NCBI GenBank assembly: GCA_963823845.1
Contig: CAWGND010000018.1
Span: 62,001 to 126,000 of the forward strand
Length of the DNA: 64,000 nt
Reading direction: 5' to 3'
Source of the DNA: Alloacidobacterium sp963823845
GTDB lineage: Bacteria; Acidobacteriota; Terriglobia; Terriglobales; Acidobacteriaceae
Position 1 is the first letter of the stretch. Each line of letters opens with the position of its first letter. A model generated the notes under the pieces. That model was given only the letters and a program-made list of their open reading frames with translations. It ran no database searches and was not told the DNA's origin. Both the position numbers and the translations under genes were made by a program. Positions 54,030 to 64,000 of this stretch are shown in pieces.

Positions 54030-56579
54030 CTAACCGAACCTCACCCGATAAGTGCGCTTTGCTTCCAGCTTGAGGGCAACACTAGCGCTAGGAAGGGATC
54101 GCAATGGCAATGAAGTTCCATCGCTCAAACTCCGGATCTTCTGTCCGTTCGGCACTCTCAATTGATATTCCCCGGAAAAATCCGGACGGAGCGCAGCGGC
54201 GACTGCCTTTCCATTCTCCCAGCGCAGATCCACTCCAACCGAGCCGCGTGCTCGCAGGCCCTTCACTTCGCCTGCAGCCCACGCCGAGGGCAATGCCGGC
54301 AGCAGATCGATGACGCCAGTGTGGCTTTGCATCAGCATCTCGGCAATCGCCGCCGTCGCGCCAAAGTTCCCATCAATCTGGAAGATCGAAGTTTTCCCTG
54401 CCGGGTGCGTGTCGAATAGGTTTCTGTTTGTGCTGTGCTGCATCAGCATGCTCAGCGACTCCCACGCCTTGTCGCCATCTCCCAGGCGTGACCAGAAGGC
54501 GATAGCCCACGCACGGCTCCAGCCTGTGTACGCGCCGCCGTTGGCGAGCCTCCGCTCTAGAGAAACCCGCGCCGCCTTTGCCAACTCCGGCGTGCCACGC
54601 GGCGTGATCTCGCTGCCCGGATACAGCGGATACATGTGCGACATATGCCGCTGGCCGGGCGTGCTCTCCGCAAAATCAATGGACCACTCCTGCAACTGCC
54701 CATACCTGCCAATCTGATACGGAAGCAGCCGTGAGCGCGCAGCATCGAGCCTGGCGGCAAACTCTTCGTCGATTTCCAGTTCCTTTGCCGCGTGAATGCA
54801 GTTTGTGAACAGTTCACGGATCAGCGCCATATCCATCGTGCATCCAGCGCTCGTCATAGCGGGCTTGCCGTCCGGAGCCATGAAGTCGTTTTCGGTCGAT
54901 TCCGAGGGACACGTTGTCAGATGCCCGTTTCCGTCTTCAATCAGCCACGCCAGGCAGAATTCCGTCGAGCCCTTCATCACGGGATACGCCTTTGTGCGCA
55001 GAAATTCACGGTCGCGCGTGAAAGCATAGTGCTCGTAAAGATGCGCGCAGAGCCAAGGCGCGCTCATGCCCCAATTGGCCCATGTCGGAGCCCCCACACC
55101 CATACCGACAGGGTTTGCCGCGCGCCACAGATCGATGTTGTGGTGCGTCACCCATCCCGGCAATCCATACGTCTCACGCGCCGCACGTGCGCCGGTGTGG
55201 CTGACGTCACCGACGAAAGCCAGCAGCGGCTCGGTGCAATCGCTCAGGTTGCAGCTTTCGGCAGGCCAGTAGTTCATCTGGACATTGATGTTCGCTGTCC
55301 AATTGCTGCTCCAAGGCGGTTGAACCTGATAGTTCCATATTCCCTGCAAATTTGCCGGCTGCGTCCCCGGTCGCGAGCTGCTGATGAGCAGGTATCGCCC
55401 GTATTGGAAATAGAGCGCCAGCAATGACGGATCGGGCTCTGCGGCAAAGTTCTTGAGCCGCTCGTCTGTCGGCTGCGAAGCCGTGGTATTTGGGCCGAGC
55501 GAGAGAGTCACGCGGTCAAAGAATTTCCGATAATCGGCCACATGCCGCTGTAGCAAAGCGGAGTAACTCACTTTGGCGGCAGCATCCAGTCCCTCGCTGG
55601 CGCGTGCGTTCACCTCATCCTGAGGCGTATCGGGTTTCTCCTCGAATCCGCGGTAAGCCGTTGCCCCAGTCAGCCTCAGCGTACAGGCCGTCGCGCCGTG
55701 GATGAGCAGCCTGTCGCCATTTGCGGTTATGTGGCCACCTTCCACATTCGCCTGGAGCACCACGGCGTAGTACATGCCTTCGCCGGGCACGTCGGAATGC
55801 ACGACGGGAATCTCGCCGTCGGGATGACCCGCCCCGGCAACATGCTTCGCGGCCTTGCCAGTAAGCAGCAGGCGATTGCCACCGACCGCCTGCACCGTTT
55901 TCACCAGCGCTCCGTCCATCCATATGGTGGCGTTCAAATGCCCCGGCTTGCTGGCAGAAATGCGCAGTACAATCGCCTGATCTGGTGCAGAGGAAAATAC
56001 CACGCGTTCATACGCGACATCGCCCACCTTGTAGCGCGTCGTCGCCACCGCGGATGCGAGGTCCAGTTCGCGGCGATAGCCCGTCGCCGCGCCGGCGTGC
56101 GTGCAATCCACATGCAGGCTACCGATGGGCTGATACGCCTCGGCAAACAATCCTTGCATCTTGCGGCATAAATCGTCGGCTAGGTGATAGTTCTTCTCTT
56201 CGAGCACGGCCTTGCGTACCGCCAGCAGATAGTTCTTTGCGTCGAGGTTGTTGCCGTCCACCGGAAGGCCCGACCAGAGCGTGTCTTCATTCAGTTGCAA
56301 GGTTTCTTTCGCAGGATCGGTGGGCACCGGTCCTGCAGACTGATCGACCTTGGGATCGACCGGATCGACAGCGCCTCCGCCAAAAACCATCGCTCCCAAA
56401 CGTCCGTTTCCAATCGGCAGCGCATCCACCCATTGCGATGCGGGGCTTGTGTACCAAAGCTTCACCTCGTTCGCTTCGCCTGGCGGGGTCTGAGCCCATC
56501 CTGAGCGTCTGGTCAGCCATTGAGTTCCCGCAACAGTGGAGGCAGCCGTGAGAAATCTGCGGCGGGTGAATCGACCCAT
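54030..56579 (-). CDS. GH95 alpha-L-fucosidase, Tat-exported
   Basis: ATG 56579 follows AAAGGA. The 849-residue protein begins with a twin-arginine signal (F-T-R-R-R-F-L-T-A-A-S) and then a typical GH95 start (W-Y-T-S-P-A-S-Q-W-V-D-A-L-P-I-G-N-G-R-L-G). Conserved catalytic blocks are visible: N-I-N-V-Q-M-N-Y-W-P-A-E (Asn), T-C-P-S-E-S-T-E-N-D (general acid Glu) and F-Q-I-D-G-N-F-G (Asp). It inverts alpha-1,2-fucosyl (or related galactosyl) linkages in the periplasm or outside. The full length equals the family norm, and the gene is not frameshifted. It is a stand-alone gene on the minus strand. Confidence 0.92.
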   Translation of the reverse strand: MGRFTRRRFLTAASTVAGTQWLTRRSGWAQTPPGEANEVKLWYTSPASQWVDALPIGNGRLGAMVFGGGAVDPVDPKVDQSAGPVPTDPAKETLQLNEDTLWSGLPVDGNNLDAKNYLLAVRKAVLEEKNYHLADDLCRKMQGLFAEAYQPIGSLHVDCTHAGAATGYRRELDLASAVATTRYKVGDVAYERVVFSSAPDQAIVLRISASKPGHLNATIWMDGALVKTVQAVGGNRLLLTGKAAKHVAGAGHPDGEIPVVHSDVPGEGMYYAVVLQANVEGGHITANGDRLLIHGATACTLRLTGATAYRGFEEKPDTPQDEVNARASEGLDAAAKVSYSALLQRHVADYRKFFDRVTLSLGPNTTASQPTDERLKNFAAEPDPSLLALYFQYGRYLLISSSRPGTQPANLQGIWNYQVQPPWSSNWTANINVQMNYWPAESCNLSDCTEPLLAFVGDVSHTGARAARETYGLPGWVTHHNIDLWRAANPVGMGVGAPTWANWGMSAPWLCAHLYEHYAFTRDREFLRTKAYPVMKGSTEFCLAWLIEDGNGHLTTCPSESTENDFMAPDGKPAMTSAGCTMDMALIRELFTNCIHAAKELEIDEEFAARLDAARSRLLPYQIGRYGQLQEWSIDFAESTPGQRHMSHMYPLYPGSEITPRGTPELAKAARVSLERRLANGGAYTGWSRAWAIAFWSRLGDGDKAWESLSMLMQHSTNRNLFDTHPAGKTSIFQIDGNFGATAAIAEMLMQSHTGVIDLLPALPSAWAAGEVKGLRARGSVGVDLRWENGKAVAAALRPDFSGEYQLRVPNGQKIRSLSDGTSLPLRSLPSASVALKLEAKRTYRVRFG

Positions 56580-56705
56580 GAGGGCATATCCTTTCGTGAA
56601 ACGAGGTGGCCAGAACAAAATCCTCGCGCCGCGTAATCTTATTGAACCGCAAAAGGAGTGCATGTTCTACGCCTGTCGTGGCAGAAACATTTCCATAATT
56701 GATAT

Positions 56706-57500
56706 CTACCGCCTGGCCTGTCGGACCATCTCGACAAGGACCGTCCTCGTCTCCTTCGGTGTAGCGACCTCGTAGAGAAAGTTGATGCGAGCACCTTTCA
56801 TTCCCTCATTCGTCTTCAATCGAAGAGTGAAGCCCAGCCGGTCGACTGAAGTCATGGTCGCCTCCATTGCTTCCACGCCGGCATGGAACCGTGCCAGCAG
56901 GATCATTGAATCGATGTGGTCAGCGTTCATGTGAGCGAGAATGCCGGAAGCCGCATCAGCCAGAGGATCAGGAGCAGCAGTTTCGTAATCTCTTGCCTCG
57001 ACCCATCCCATCACTCCAAAGCCGCCCACATAGTACAGGTCGACGGGCTGGAGCCGGAAGAAACTGAAATCGGAGAAATCGACCCAGTAACGGCTGTTCT
57101 CATGGCGGCCAAGGTACATCTCTCGTACAGAAGATAGATCGCTTGCGGGAATAGGCTCGGCAACGCCGATTAGCGTAGCCCGAGCTGCTCCAAGCGGATC
57201 GCCATCGGCATTCGCTTGTCCAACGAAGAGGCTGCATCGCGGGTCCGCCTTCAGATTCTGCGTATGCATCGCCATATTGCTAATCAGAAAAAGCGGCCTG
57301 CCTGCGAGATCGAGCGCGTAGGGCATCAGAGATCCGAAGGGAAAGCTTGAGTGCTTACGGGAGAGCGTCGACAGAGTGCCAAGCGAGGCCAGCGAGATTA
57401 GGGTGCGCGCTCGCTCAGCGTGGCTTGGCTCGGGGAGTTGCGGTAGTGCTGGCCCACTGGATGCGTGCTGCCGCGGCGCAGTGGGTTCGTCCAAGAACAT
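56706..57500 (-). CDS. HugZ-like pyridoxamine 5'-phosphate oxidase-fold protein with DUF2470
   Basis: AGGTGAAAAAG precedes ATG 57500, giving 264 residues. The N-terminal split-barrel (L-A-S-L-G-T-L-S-T-L, L-F-L-I-S-N-M-A-M-H-T-Q-N-L, D-P-R-C-S-L-F-V) is the flavin/haem-binding part. The C-terminal DUF2470 domain shows L-A-H-M-N-A-D-H-I-D-S-M, where H-M-N-x-D-H histidines bind haem in HugZ. HugZ-type proteins bind or degrade haem in the cytoplasm. There are no haem-uptake genes beside it. Confidence 0.83.
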   Translation of the reverse strand: MFLDEPTAPRQHASSGPALPQLPEPSHAERARTLISLASLGTLSTLSRKHSSFPFGSLMPYALDLAGRPLFLISNMAMHTQNLKADPRCSLFVGQANADGDPLGAARATLIGVAEPIPASDLSSVREMYLGRHENSRYWVDFSDFSFFRLQPVDLYYVGGFGVMGWVEARDYETAAPDPLADAASGILAHMNADHIDSMILLARFHAGVEAMEATMTSVDRLGFTLRLKTNEGMKGARINFLYEVATPKETRTVLVEMVRQARR

Positions 57501-57662
57501 AGCTTTTTCACCTTTCAAATATAGTAGCGAGGGAAGACAAGTGGTGCATTTACGCCTAATGCGGCGGCTGAGAAATAATTGAAAGAATGGAGAAGGCGCG
57601 ACGAGAGTGGGATCGCGGTATCGCATCCCTGTTTGTCGGCCGAGTTCAGCGATAAGGAATTT

Positions 57663-57911
57663 ATGACCTCTCTTCAGGAATTCAGATGTGAAGTCTGCGG
57701 AACAGTGACCAGCAATCCTACTCACTGGTATGTGATTCAATGCGGCGATTCGGCGCTCACCGTTCTCAAATGGAACTCAGAGACCGCGAATGCGGCCGGA
57801 GCACGACACTACTGCGGGGAAGCCCACGCTCAGGTGTACATTAGCCGATGGTTTGACTCAGTATGTTCACCGTCGAAACCGGACTTCACGAGATCCACGT
57901 CGGCGAAGTAG
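57663..57911 (+). CDS. Small CxxC hypothetical protein
   Basis: The 82-residue product opens with F-R-C-E-V-C-G-T-V-T and has a second site near residue 50 (H-Y-C-G-E-A-H-A), a zinc-ribbon-like pattern. It has no membrane or signal segment. I recognise it as a small conserved-looking family only, with no function. It is divergent from the HugZ-like gene. Confidence 0.55.
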   Translation: MTSLQEFRCEVCGTVTSNPTHWYVIQCGDSALTVLKWNSETANAAGARHYCGEAHAQVYISRWFDSVCSPSKPDFTRSTSAK

Positions 57912-57992
57912 TGGGCAGATTAGGAACGAAAACTCCTTCCACTCCCTCATAAATGACTTACCAAACCCGGTGTATTGGTTCTCGAGTGAAAA

Positions 57993-58175
57993 CTAGCAAC
58001 AGCAAGGCGGCACCGGCACCAGCGGTGACGTCCGGAGCAATCGCTCGAAACGGAGCCCTGATCCCAACGGATCGGGAATTGGATCGCCGGCCGGGAGTGT
58101 TTCGACTGCCAGACAACTGAGTGGAGTATCCAAATCGAGAGCCAGGCTTGCCAGAATGAGTTGAATCTCGCTCAT
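57993..58175 (-). CDS. 60-residue protein with C-terminal CCC, coupled to the large protein upstream
   Basis: Its ATG (58175) overlaps the stop of the large gene ending at 58172 as ATGA, strong evidence of translational coupling. The product starts as a helix (M-S-E-I-Q-L-I-L-A-S-L-A-L-D) and ends V-P-V-P-P-C-C-C. There is no known family. The three terminal cysteines may bind metal or be modified. Confidence 0.5.
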   Translation of the reverse strand: MSEIQLILASLALDLDTPLSCLAVETLPAGDPIPDPLGSGLRFERLLRTSPLVPVPPCCC

Positions 58176-61100
58176 AGTCCAGGTCGCATTTCCGTAAAGT
58201 GAGTCGGCGAGTCCTCCAAGAATTTCAAGCGGCTGGGAATATATGGCGCTGGCCGGTAGCTCAATAGAACATTGCGGAAATCGAGGCCATCCCTTTGGTA
58301 GACCTGGGCATAGATCAGAACGTACAACTCGGTAGCTGGCGGAACCTGGCGAACCGAGCGGCCGTTCTGCACCGGCGTGGCGAATGGAGCGCTGGCGCTG
58401 ATACCGTTCCTATTGCGCAGAACCATACAGGTCAACGCCGGAGCCGGATGCTGGACGCCGGTTACACGAAGGGGCGGTCCGAATCTGCCCTGGGCCGTGC
58501 CCCAACCTTTAGCGTGTCCGGTGCGGAGTTCATATGTGTAAAAGCCGAACAATTCCGGCGCGCTATCCGAAATACCTGGGGGGAGCGGCAAAAGGAAGTG
58601 CACCGGCGAATCGGACGGGATGAGAGCGGTCATCGCCCCAAGGCCTGCGCCATCATCCGACTGTCCGGGGATGATTGTCCGGATGAGCTCCGGATCGATG
58701 GGCAGTGGTGGTTCCGCGGTTTCATCGGGATCGCCTTCGGATGTAGACAAAACGGGGTCAGGCGCATAGGCGAGGATACGCGCGAAGTAACTGTCGCGGG
58801 GATTATCTGGCGCCCGATCGAACTCGAGCCACAGGGAACGCTGGCGCGGATCAGTGGTTGAGTAATTTGCGGATCGCGTGTAAGGCGAGAGCGCGATGCC
58901 GGCCGAGACGAGCTTCGGCACTTGCGAGGGCGGAGTAGTGATCGGCAGCAGCACGCTGACCGTTAGCGGATCGTCTGAACTTGCCGGCGCCGGACTGACG
59001 AAGTTCGGCGTAAGCGTGTAGCCAAGAGTGAGCTCTGACGGGAATCCTCCTGGATCTGGTTTGGGTTCGACGACGTCGAAGAAGACGAGGTCGGTAACGG
59101 TCCGATCGGGGTTGATCACCGCGTCGTGATCGGCTGTAAAGCGGGGCTCGGTCTGGCCCACGACGAGCCCATCACGCTGAATCGTGATGCCGGAGGGTGA
59201 GAGCCGGTTCCAGGTCCAGTCACGGTCGATGGACACACGCAGCGCAACAATCCAATGCAATGACAGGTCCGTATTGGAGGCGCAGTTAACGCTGGAATTA
59301 TCGGGAGCGAGGATGTGCCGCAATTTCCCCGACGCACCGAACACGGTCCGACGGCCTGGGCGGCCGCGCAGGACAAGTCCATTAACGTTCAGCTGCAGTT
59401 CCGCGGCCAGTCGTCCGATTGGGTTCCCGGGCGCTTGAACGCCCAGCCCGGCTGTGAGAGCGGCGCTAGCGGTGGCGGCGTCGAGCAGCGCGGTCGGCTG
59501 GAGATAGATGGCCTGCAGTAAATAGCTCGGCTCGGCGGGAAGGAAGAGCGTGGTCTCGTCGGTTGAATCCTGTCTCATCAGGACGCTTGCCGTTGCACCC
59601 ACGAGGACATCGGCGGCGCCGAAGTAGGCGAGCGTGGGATCCGCGCGGCCGATGGCGGCAAACACGAGGCGCACGTCGCGAGAGGTTGGCACAGGGATAG
59701 CTCCCGTCGTGGGGGCGGGCGAAAGAGTGTTGATGTTGTGGACGTCGGTCCATTGCAAGTCCAGAGTCATAGGGACTGCCGGATCGTTCGGGAATGGGCG
59801 CGTAGTCGTGTAGACAGGCTGAAATCCACCATCCGTGCCGCCGCCAGGTCCTCCATCTAAACCGAGAGCCCGGACTTCGAGAGTGATTTGAACAGTTGCT
59901 ACGTCGGGGTCGGGCAATCCTGCTTCGCGCGTGGCCGCCTGCGCCGCCGGAAGATCTGCCAGCAGCTTCGCCGCCGCATTCGCGACCCCGGTGAAGACGA
60001 CCTCGGGATAACCCAATAGTGGCCGATCTATGTGTAACTGTGTAGGCGCGTGAGCAGTGTCAGGGACTACCGGCAGATCTTCTTCAACGCGGACGGCATG
60101 AGGGCGGATCCAGCGACGGAAGGCATGGTGAAGATCGGACTTGGCCCTGGGGCGTCGGAAGTGTCGGTGATTGCGGGCCCGCCGCCGGTGTGATCGCCGA
60201 GGCGGACGCGGAAATCGTAGGTGTTGCCGTAGCGGAGGGGAAGGCCGGGGTCGACTCCGGTGACTGCGTAGGGGCCGGCAAAAGTGGGATCGCCGATCAA
60301 CTGGCGTGCTAACTGGTCGACCGCGACCATGGATGGGCCCGTCCAATGCGTGTAGTAGCTGGGGAGCCAATAATCGCCGAGGATTTCTCCATCCGGCTGA
60401 GACGGCATCGGCTCGATGTTGAGGTCGCCCGCGAAACTGCCAACCGCGGTTGTGCCGACCTGGACGTTGCTCGTGACCTGGCATAAGGACGACCAGGCGG
60501 AGGTGCCTTCAATCGTGCGTCGACACGGTAGCCGCTGACGCCGAGAGGTGAATCGAGTGCGACCGCGGAGGGATCGAGCTGGCGATTGAGCCAGATGGTA
60601 ACCTGCTCGTCGTCCCAACCGAGGCGTACGCCGATATCCTTCGCCGGACGCGTGCCGTCGGAAGTTTCGTTCAGAGGATCGAGATATTGGGGCTGAATCC
60701 CGTGCACCGCCTTGGCGAATCCATCGGCGTAGTTTTCAGCTTCCTGGAAAATTTCGTCATACGGACCTGGAGGGACCATGGCGGCGACCGGGAACATTAC
60801 CGGAGAAAACAACGGACAAGACGCGGAAAGCGGCGAAATCCGAGATGCATATATTTTGAGCGCGTCAGGTATCTCGGTGAGTGCAAAGCCGTCGCTGGTT
60901 GCGGCGAGCGTAACGTACACCCACCCGCCCAACTTGAAGAAATCGGCTGAGGGAGCGGGAATGGTCAAGGGATAAATCATCCCCAGCTTTTCGGCAAGCA
61001 GCGGCTGGCGCAACGCCATGGCAATAACTTTTCCCCATGGGAAGGTGGGGTTGGTTGCCGGCTTAATTTTTTGGTAAGTCGGCTTGTTCGCGCCTGATCG

Positions 61101-61537
61101 TAGCAGACACAGATACGAATGATCTGTCACAGTCAGGGCGCTGCGATCGATCGAGAATCCGACTGCGTCGCGGTAGGTAGGGGGCAGGTATTTGCGGACC
61201 TGCCGTCCGGCCCGACGAGGGTTTGGCGGCGGCGGGGCAGGATCGATGGCAAATACCGTTGCCAGATCATTGAACAGTCCTTCGGCCGATGCAGGAAATG
61301 GAGGAACAATATTGAAGGTCGTCGAAGCCGTCGTGGTGGTGAATTCCTCCTAATCCCTGGACGAGGTGGACGTCGAAGGAGAAGTGGGCCGTCGCGAAAG
61401 AAGGTCCCGGCGGTGTTAGGCGGGCGATCAGAGGATCGAGAAGACTGTCCCGAGGAAATCGCCAACAACCTAAGCTGAAGGTTGGCGCCGTCCCACTCCT
61501 GAAGGTAGGGCAGAAGATTGAGCCGGGTTGTCGACAT
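58172..61537 (-). pseudogene. Large beta-rich protein of unknown family (about 1,120 residues), frameshifted as sequenced
   Basis: GAGGAGGAATT precedes ATG 61537 (M-S-T-T-R-L-N-L-L-P-Y-L-Q-E-W-D). The chain passes through several frames (breaks near 61460, 61335, 60510 and 60090) to TGA 58172. Recognisable stretches are proline- and glycine-rich beta sequence with repeated Y-x-F-R-V-R-L-x-D-x-T-G-G-type segments suggestive of fibronectin-like or Ig-like modules. No signal peptide, enzyme motif or membrane anchor stands out. It is the second of at least three genes on this strand, after the 61599 gene and before the 60-residue one. Confidence 0.6.
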
Positions 61538-61598
61538 TTAGAATTCCTCCTCTTACAGAACATCTTTCACAGAAAATCTATAGAACGTCGGGCAGGGC

Positions 61599-64000
61599 TC
61601 AGGGACCACCATTCAGGTTGCGCGACCATTCCGTTTGCACTTCGAAGTCAATGTTGATAACCCAGGCGATGGTGACTTCCACGGCAAAGGTGACCTGCGC
61701 AGCGGCCCAAACCGTGACGGCGGAACAGGTAGAGGATGCGTTCACTTTGAGAACGGCCATTTTCGCCTCGACGCTGACGTCGACACTGATGACTGCGAGG
61801 TCGATGGTTCCCTTCAGAAGTGCGCCGACGCCGAGGCCAAGCACATCGCCGAAAATGAGAAATTCTGTCTCGACATAGTAGGCGACAACCTTGAACTCGT
61901 CGGCCAGTTTGAACGACACCCCAATGCCGGCGCCTAGCGTGAGCGTGATGACCTGCCCAAAGTCGGTGCTGAGTTTGGCATCGAACTGTATCAGGCCGAC
62001 TCCCTGGAGACCGGTGATCTCGGGCAGCTCCGGCGGTACGGCGGGCACGCAGGTGCAGAACGGAGTTGGGATAAAGATGGCTGCCGATAGTTCGAATTCG
62101 GCTCCGACGTCTCCGCTGGCCAGATCGATGTTCCATGAGACCGTTACGTCGGTATCCTCGAAATGGGCACCGCACGGAGGCATCAGCTTGTTCAACTCAT
62201 CGTCCAACGGAATCTTGAGCCCAATTTTCAGCTCGGGCGAGTTGGTCATGGAGACGCTCATTGGCGTGGGAAATCCCAACTCCTCCAGAAACTTCATCAC
62301 ATCCTGCACCACGCCGAGCGCGCCGCCGAAGATGACGTTCGAGTTGCCCAAAGTCGAGGCGTTCTTAGCGTCAGCGCTAAAGTCTCCGACGATGCGCATG
62401 ATCTCGCCCATCGAGGTCGAACTCATCGCAGCCGCGGAGTTCTTGAGTTGAAAGCTCCAGGGCAGTGGGGCGGCGGTATCAATGGCAAGAGTAACGACCG
62501 ATCCCGTGTAATCCGCGTAAGCGCGCACGTCGCTTGCCTGAGAGATGGTCCTTTGCCCAACGGTGACCGGGAAACTCGGGGTAAGCATCTGCAGCTTGAT
62601 ATCCCCAGCACTCGAGATCGCGAGCGAGTAATTGGCATCGGGGAATGGAATAGCGGCATCAGTGCGCGGGAAGAGCCCGACGGAATTGGCAAGCGAATAA
62701 GGATCTGCAAGGGTGGGCGCAACCGTACTGGTGATCTGGAAGGGGCGAGGTGGCCTCTATTTTCGGCCGGGGAAAGAATACGCGCTGGGTGCCGGTGGCG
62801 TGCACAATACCGTAATCCGTTAGCGGATTAGCGGGAGCCGCCAGATCGACCGGATCGGCAAAGCGGTAGGGCGAACTGGCGGGCGGTGGCGCCGGAGCAG
62901 CGCCGGCCCGGATGAGTGGCACGCCGAGGTCGGAGTCTAGCAATTCGGGAGCGGCTCCGGCATTGGTCTGCTTGAGGAAGGACCACTGCCCTGCGCCAGT
63001 TGGAAATTGCGGGCTTCCCCAGGCGGTCATGACGAACTCGGGGCCGCCCATGCCCTGAGTGACGCCGACTCCTACGCGTCCGATTCTCATGGAGCCCGGA
63101 GCCGGCGACGTCGATGGTACAGTCGACGGTGCCTCCCATCGGCCCGACGTTCTGAATCAGTTGCTGATATTGTGCGGGGGTGAGCGGGCCGCCCGACGAT
63201 TCCGGCGTAAGCTGCACGTAACCGATCTGATTCAGCGCGGGCACGCCGTCAACGCCAGCGCCCTTGGTAACACCATCGATCACCAGAGCACCGTCAAAGT
63301 AGACACCGGCAACTTGCACGCCGCCTGCATCGGCAAACTGTCCGGTATCCCGGATATTGGTCACGTCGACCATCTTCAGAATCTCGCCCGGATGAACCGT
63401 CAGCGTTCCCGGCCCGAACGATATTCGCCATCGCTCGCCGCCTGCCACCCACTATCGTGTCGAGCAACTACACCGGTATTTTTGCGCTGGATCGTGATGG
63501 TTCGTACAACTCGAACTCCATACGGATACAGAATGCTGCGAACTTGCACTACTTCGACCGCTGTGCGGCCGATGAGCACGTCGAAGCGCGCCTTGCTTAC
63601 GGCAGTGATGTCGCTGGTTTCGTTTCGCCAATCGCTGAAAAGGCTCTCGCCATATCCGGATAGGTCGAGCCGTGTGATCGGCACCATCGGCCGGGTTCCT
63701 CCGGGGCCGAGATAAGGGTTGAAGATGGCGTCCACTTGGGGCCCAAGCACACTTGTTCCGGTGCTCACGCCGTTGTACAAGCCGTTTTCGAGCTGAGTTG
63801 TGCTGCCCTGGAATGCGGGAGAGTCGGGAAAGGCTGGATCCACAGCACGCAAACTGATCTGATATCCACCCTTTACGCTTTGCGTGGTGAACGAGGGCCG
63901 ATTGTAATCGACAGTCGCTCCCGCTGCCCCGGGTCCGCTGGGCTTGTTCAGATTGGCGGATGCCCGCATGCCGAAGGGCAGCGTAATTTGAGCGATTGCT
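61599..64000 (-). pseudogene. Large beta-rich protein, start outside window, frameshifted as sequenced
   Basis: At least 800 residues are seen, in about four frames (breaks near 63410, 63090 and 62700). The last part (61599-62588) is uninterrupted and has alternating small hydrophobic residues (L-T-L-G-A-G-I-G-V-S-F-K-L-A, L-G-L-G-V-G-A-L-L-K-G-T-I-D-L-A) like amphipathic beta-strands. I know no family. It precedes the 61537 gene by 61 nt and the two share the same style, so they probably form one operon and may contribute to one extracellular or envelope structure. Confidence 0.5.

Noticed and set aside
55000..56600. Long plus-strand and alternate-frame reading frames over the GH95 gene
   Set aside because: They are rich in Arg, Pro and Ser, have no motif and shadow a complete, conserved enzyme on the other strand.

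Overview
The window looks like chromosomal DNA of a soil-type Gram-negative bacterium, most probably an Acidobacteriota (Terriglobia) member. This is an inference from gene content (YXWGXW-repeat protein, DUF3309 small membrane proteins, SYLF protein, GH95 and GH130 enzymes, Tat-exported Gfo/Idh/MocA protein, IS630 and IS427-like elements); no rRNA or complete ordinary tRNA is available to test it.

Layout. 0-1.3 kb: start of a patatin/outer-membrane fusion running off the left edge. 2.43-2.49 kb: 3' part of a tRNA-Glu gene, a possible attachment-site scar. 2.6-9.3 kb: minus-strand catabolic cluster (hexuronate-type MFS transporter, two NagB-like deaminases, Tat-exported Gfo/Idh/MocA protein, two exported amidohydrolases), followed by a decayed tyrosine integrase. 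10-25 kb: envelope and stress region (histidine kinase, OmpA protein, YXWGXW protein, Nramp-like transporter, Hsp20, SYLF protein, Crp regulator, response regulator with zinc ribbon, metallothionein, many small membrane proteins). Three of these genes share a ~45-bp upstream element.

25.20-29.01 kb is a complete IS1-family transposon: 19-bp inverted repeats, an 8-bp target duplication, its own transposase, and three passenger genes (a small basic protein, a P63C-domain protein and a NYN-domain nuclease-like protein). Its transposase is itself split by a nested 816-bp IS5/IS427-type element flanked by CTAG. 29.8-33.2 kb carries a GT4 glycosyltransferase and a GH130 enzyme.

The most notable region is 35.2-41.9 kb, a compact selenocysteine cassette. 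It has an intact tRNA-Sec (selC), a divergent selD-selA-selB operon, and two apparent selenoprotein genes meeting tail to tail. The first is a membrane-anchored DUF3179 protein whose redox motif reads U-T-L-C. The second is an AhpD-like peroxidase-related protein whose motif reads C-P-Y-U. In both, an in-frame TGA sits exactly where the family has cysteine, and a bacterial-SECIS-like hairpin follows about 20-24 nt later. As sequenced, selA, selB and selD carry about ten frameshifts, while both selenoprotein frames and selC are clean.

42-64 kb is a minus-strand region of unfamiliar genes: a coupled coiled-coil / beta-helix / coiled-coil operon, an IS630 element, an animal-type haem peroxidase, a Tle1-like lipase, a GH95 fucosidase, a HugZ-like protein and two very large beta-rich proteins, one leaving the right edge. 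Many conserved genes right of 29 kb are frameshifted while most left of it are intact, so either indel errors or real decay must be separated by read-level checks.
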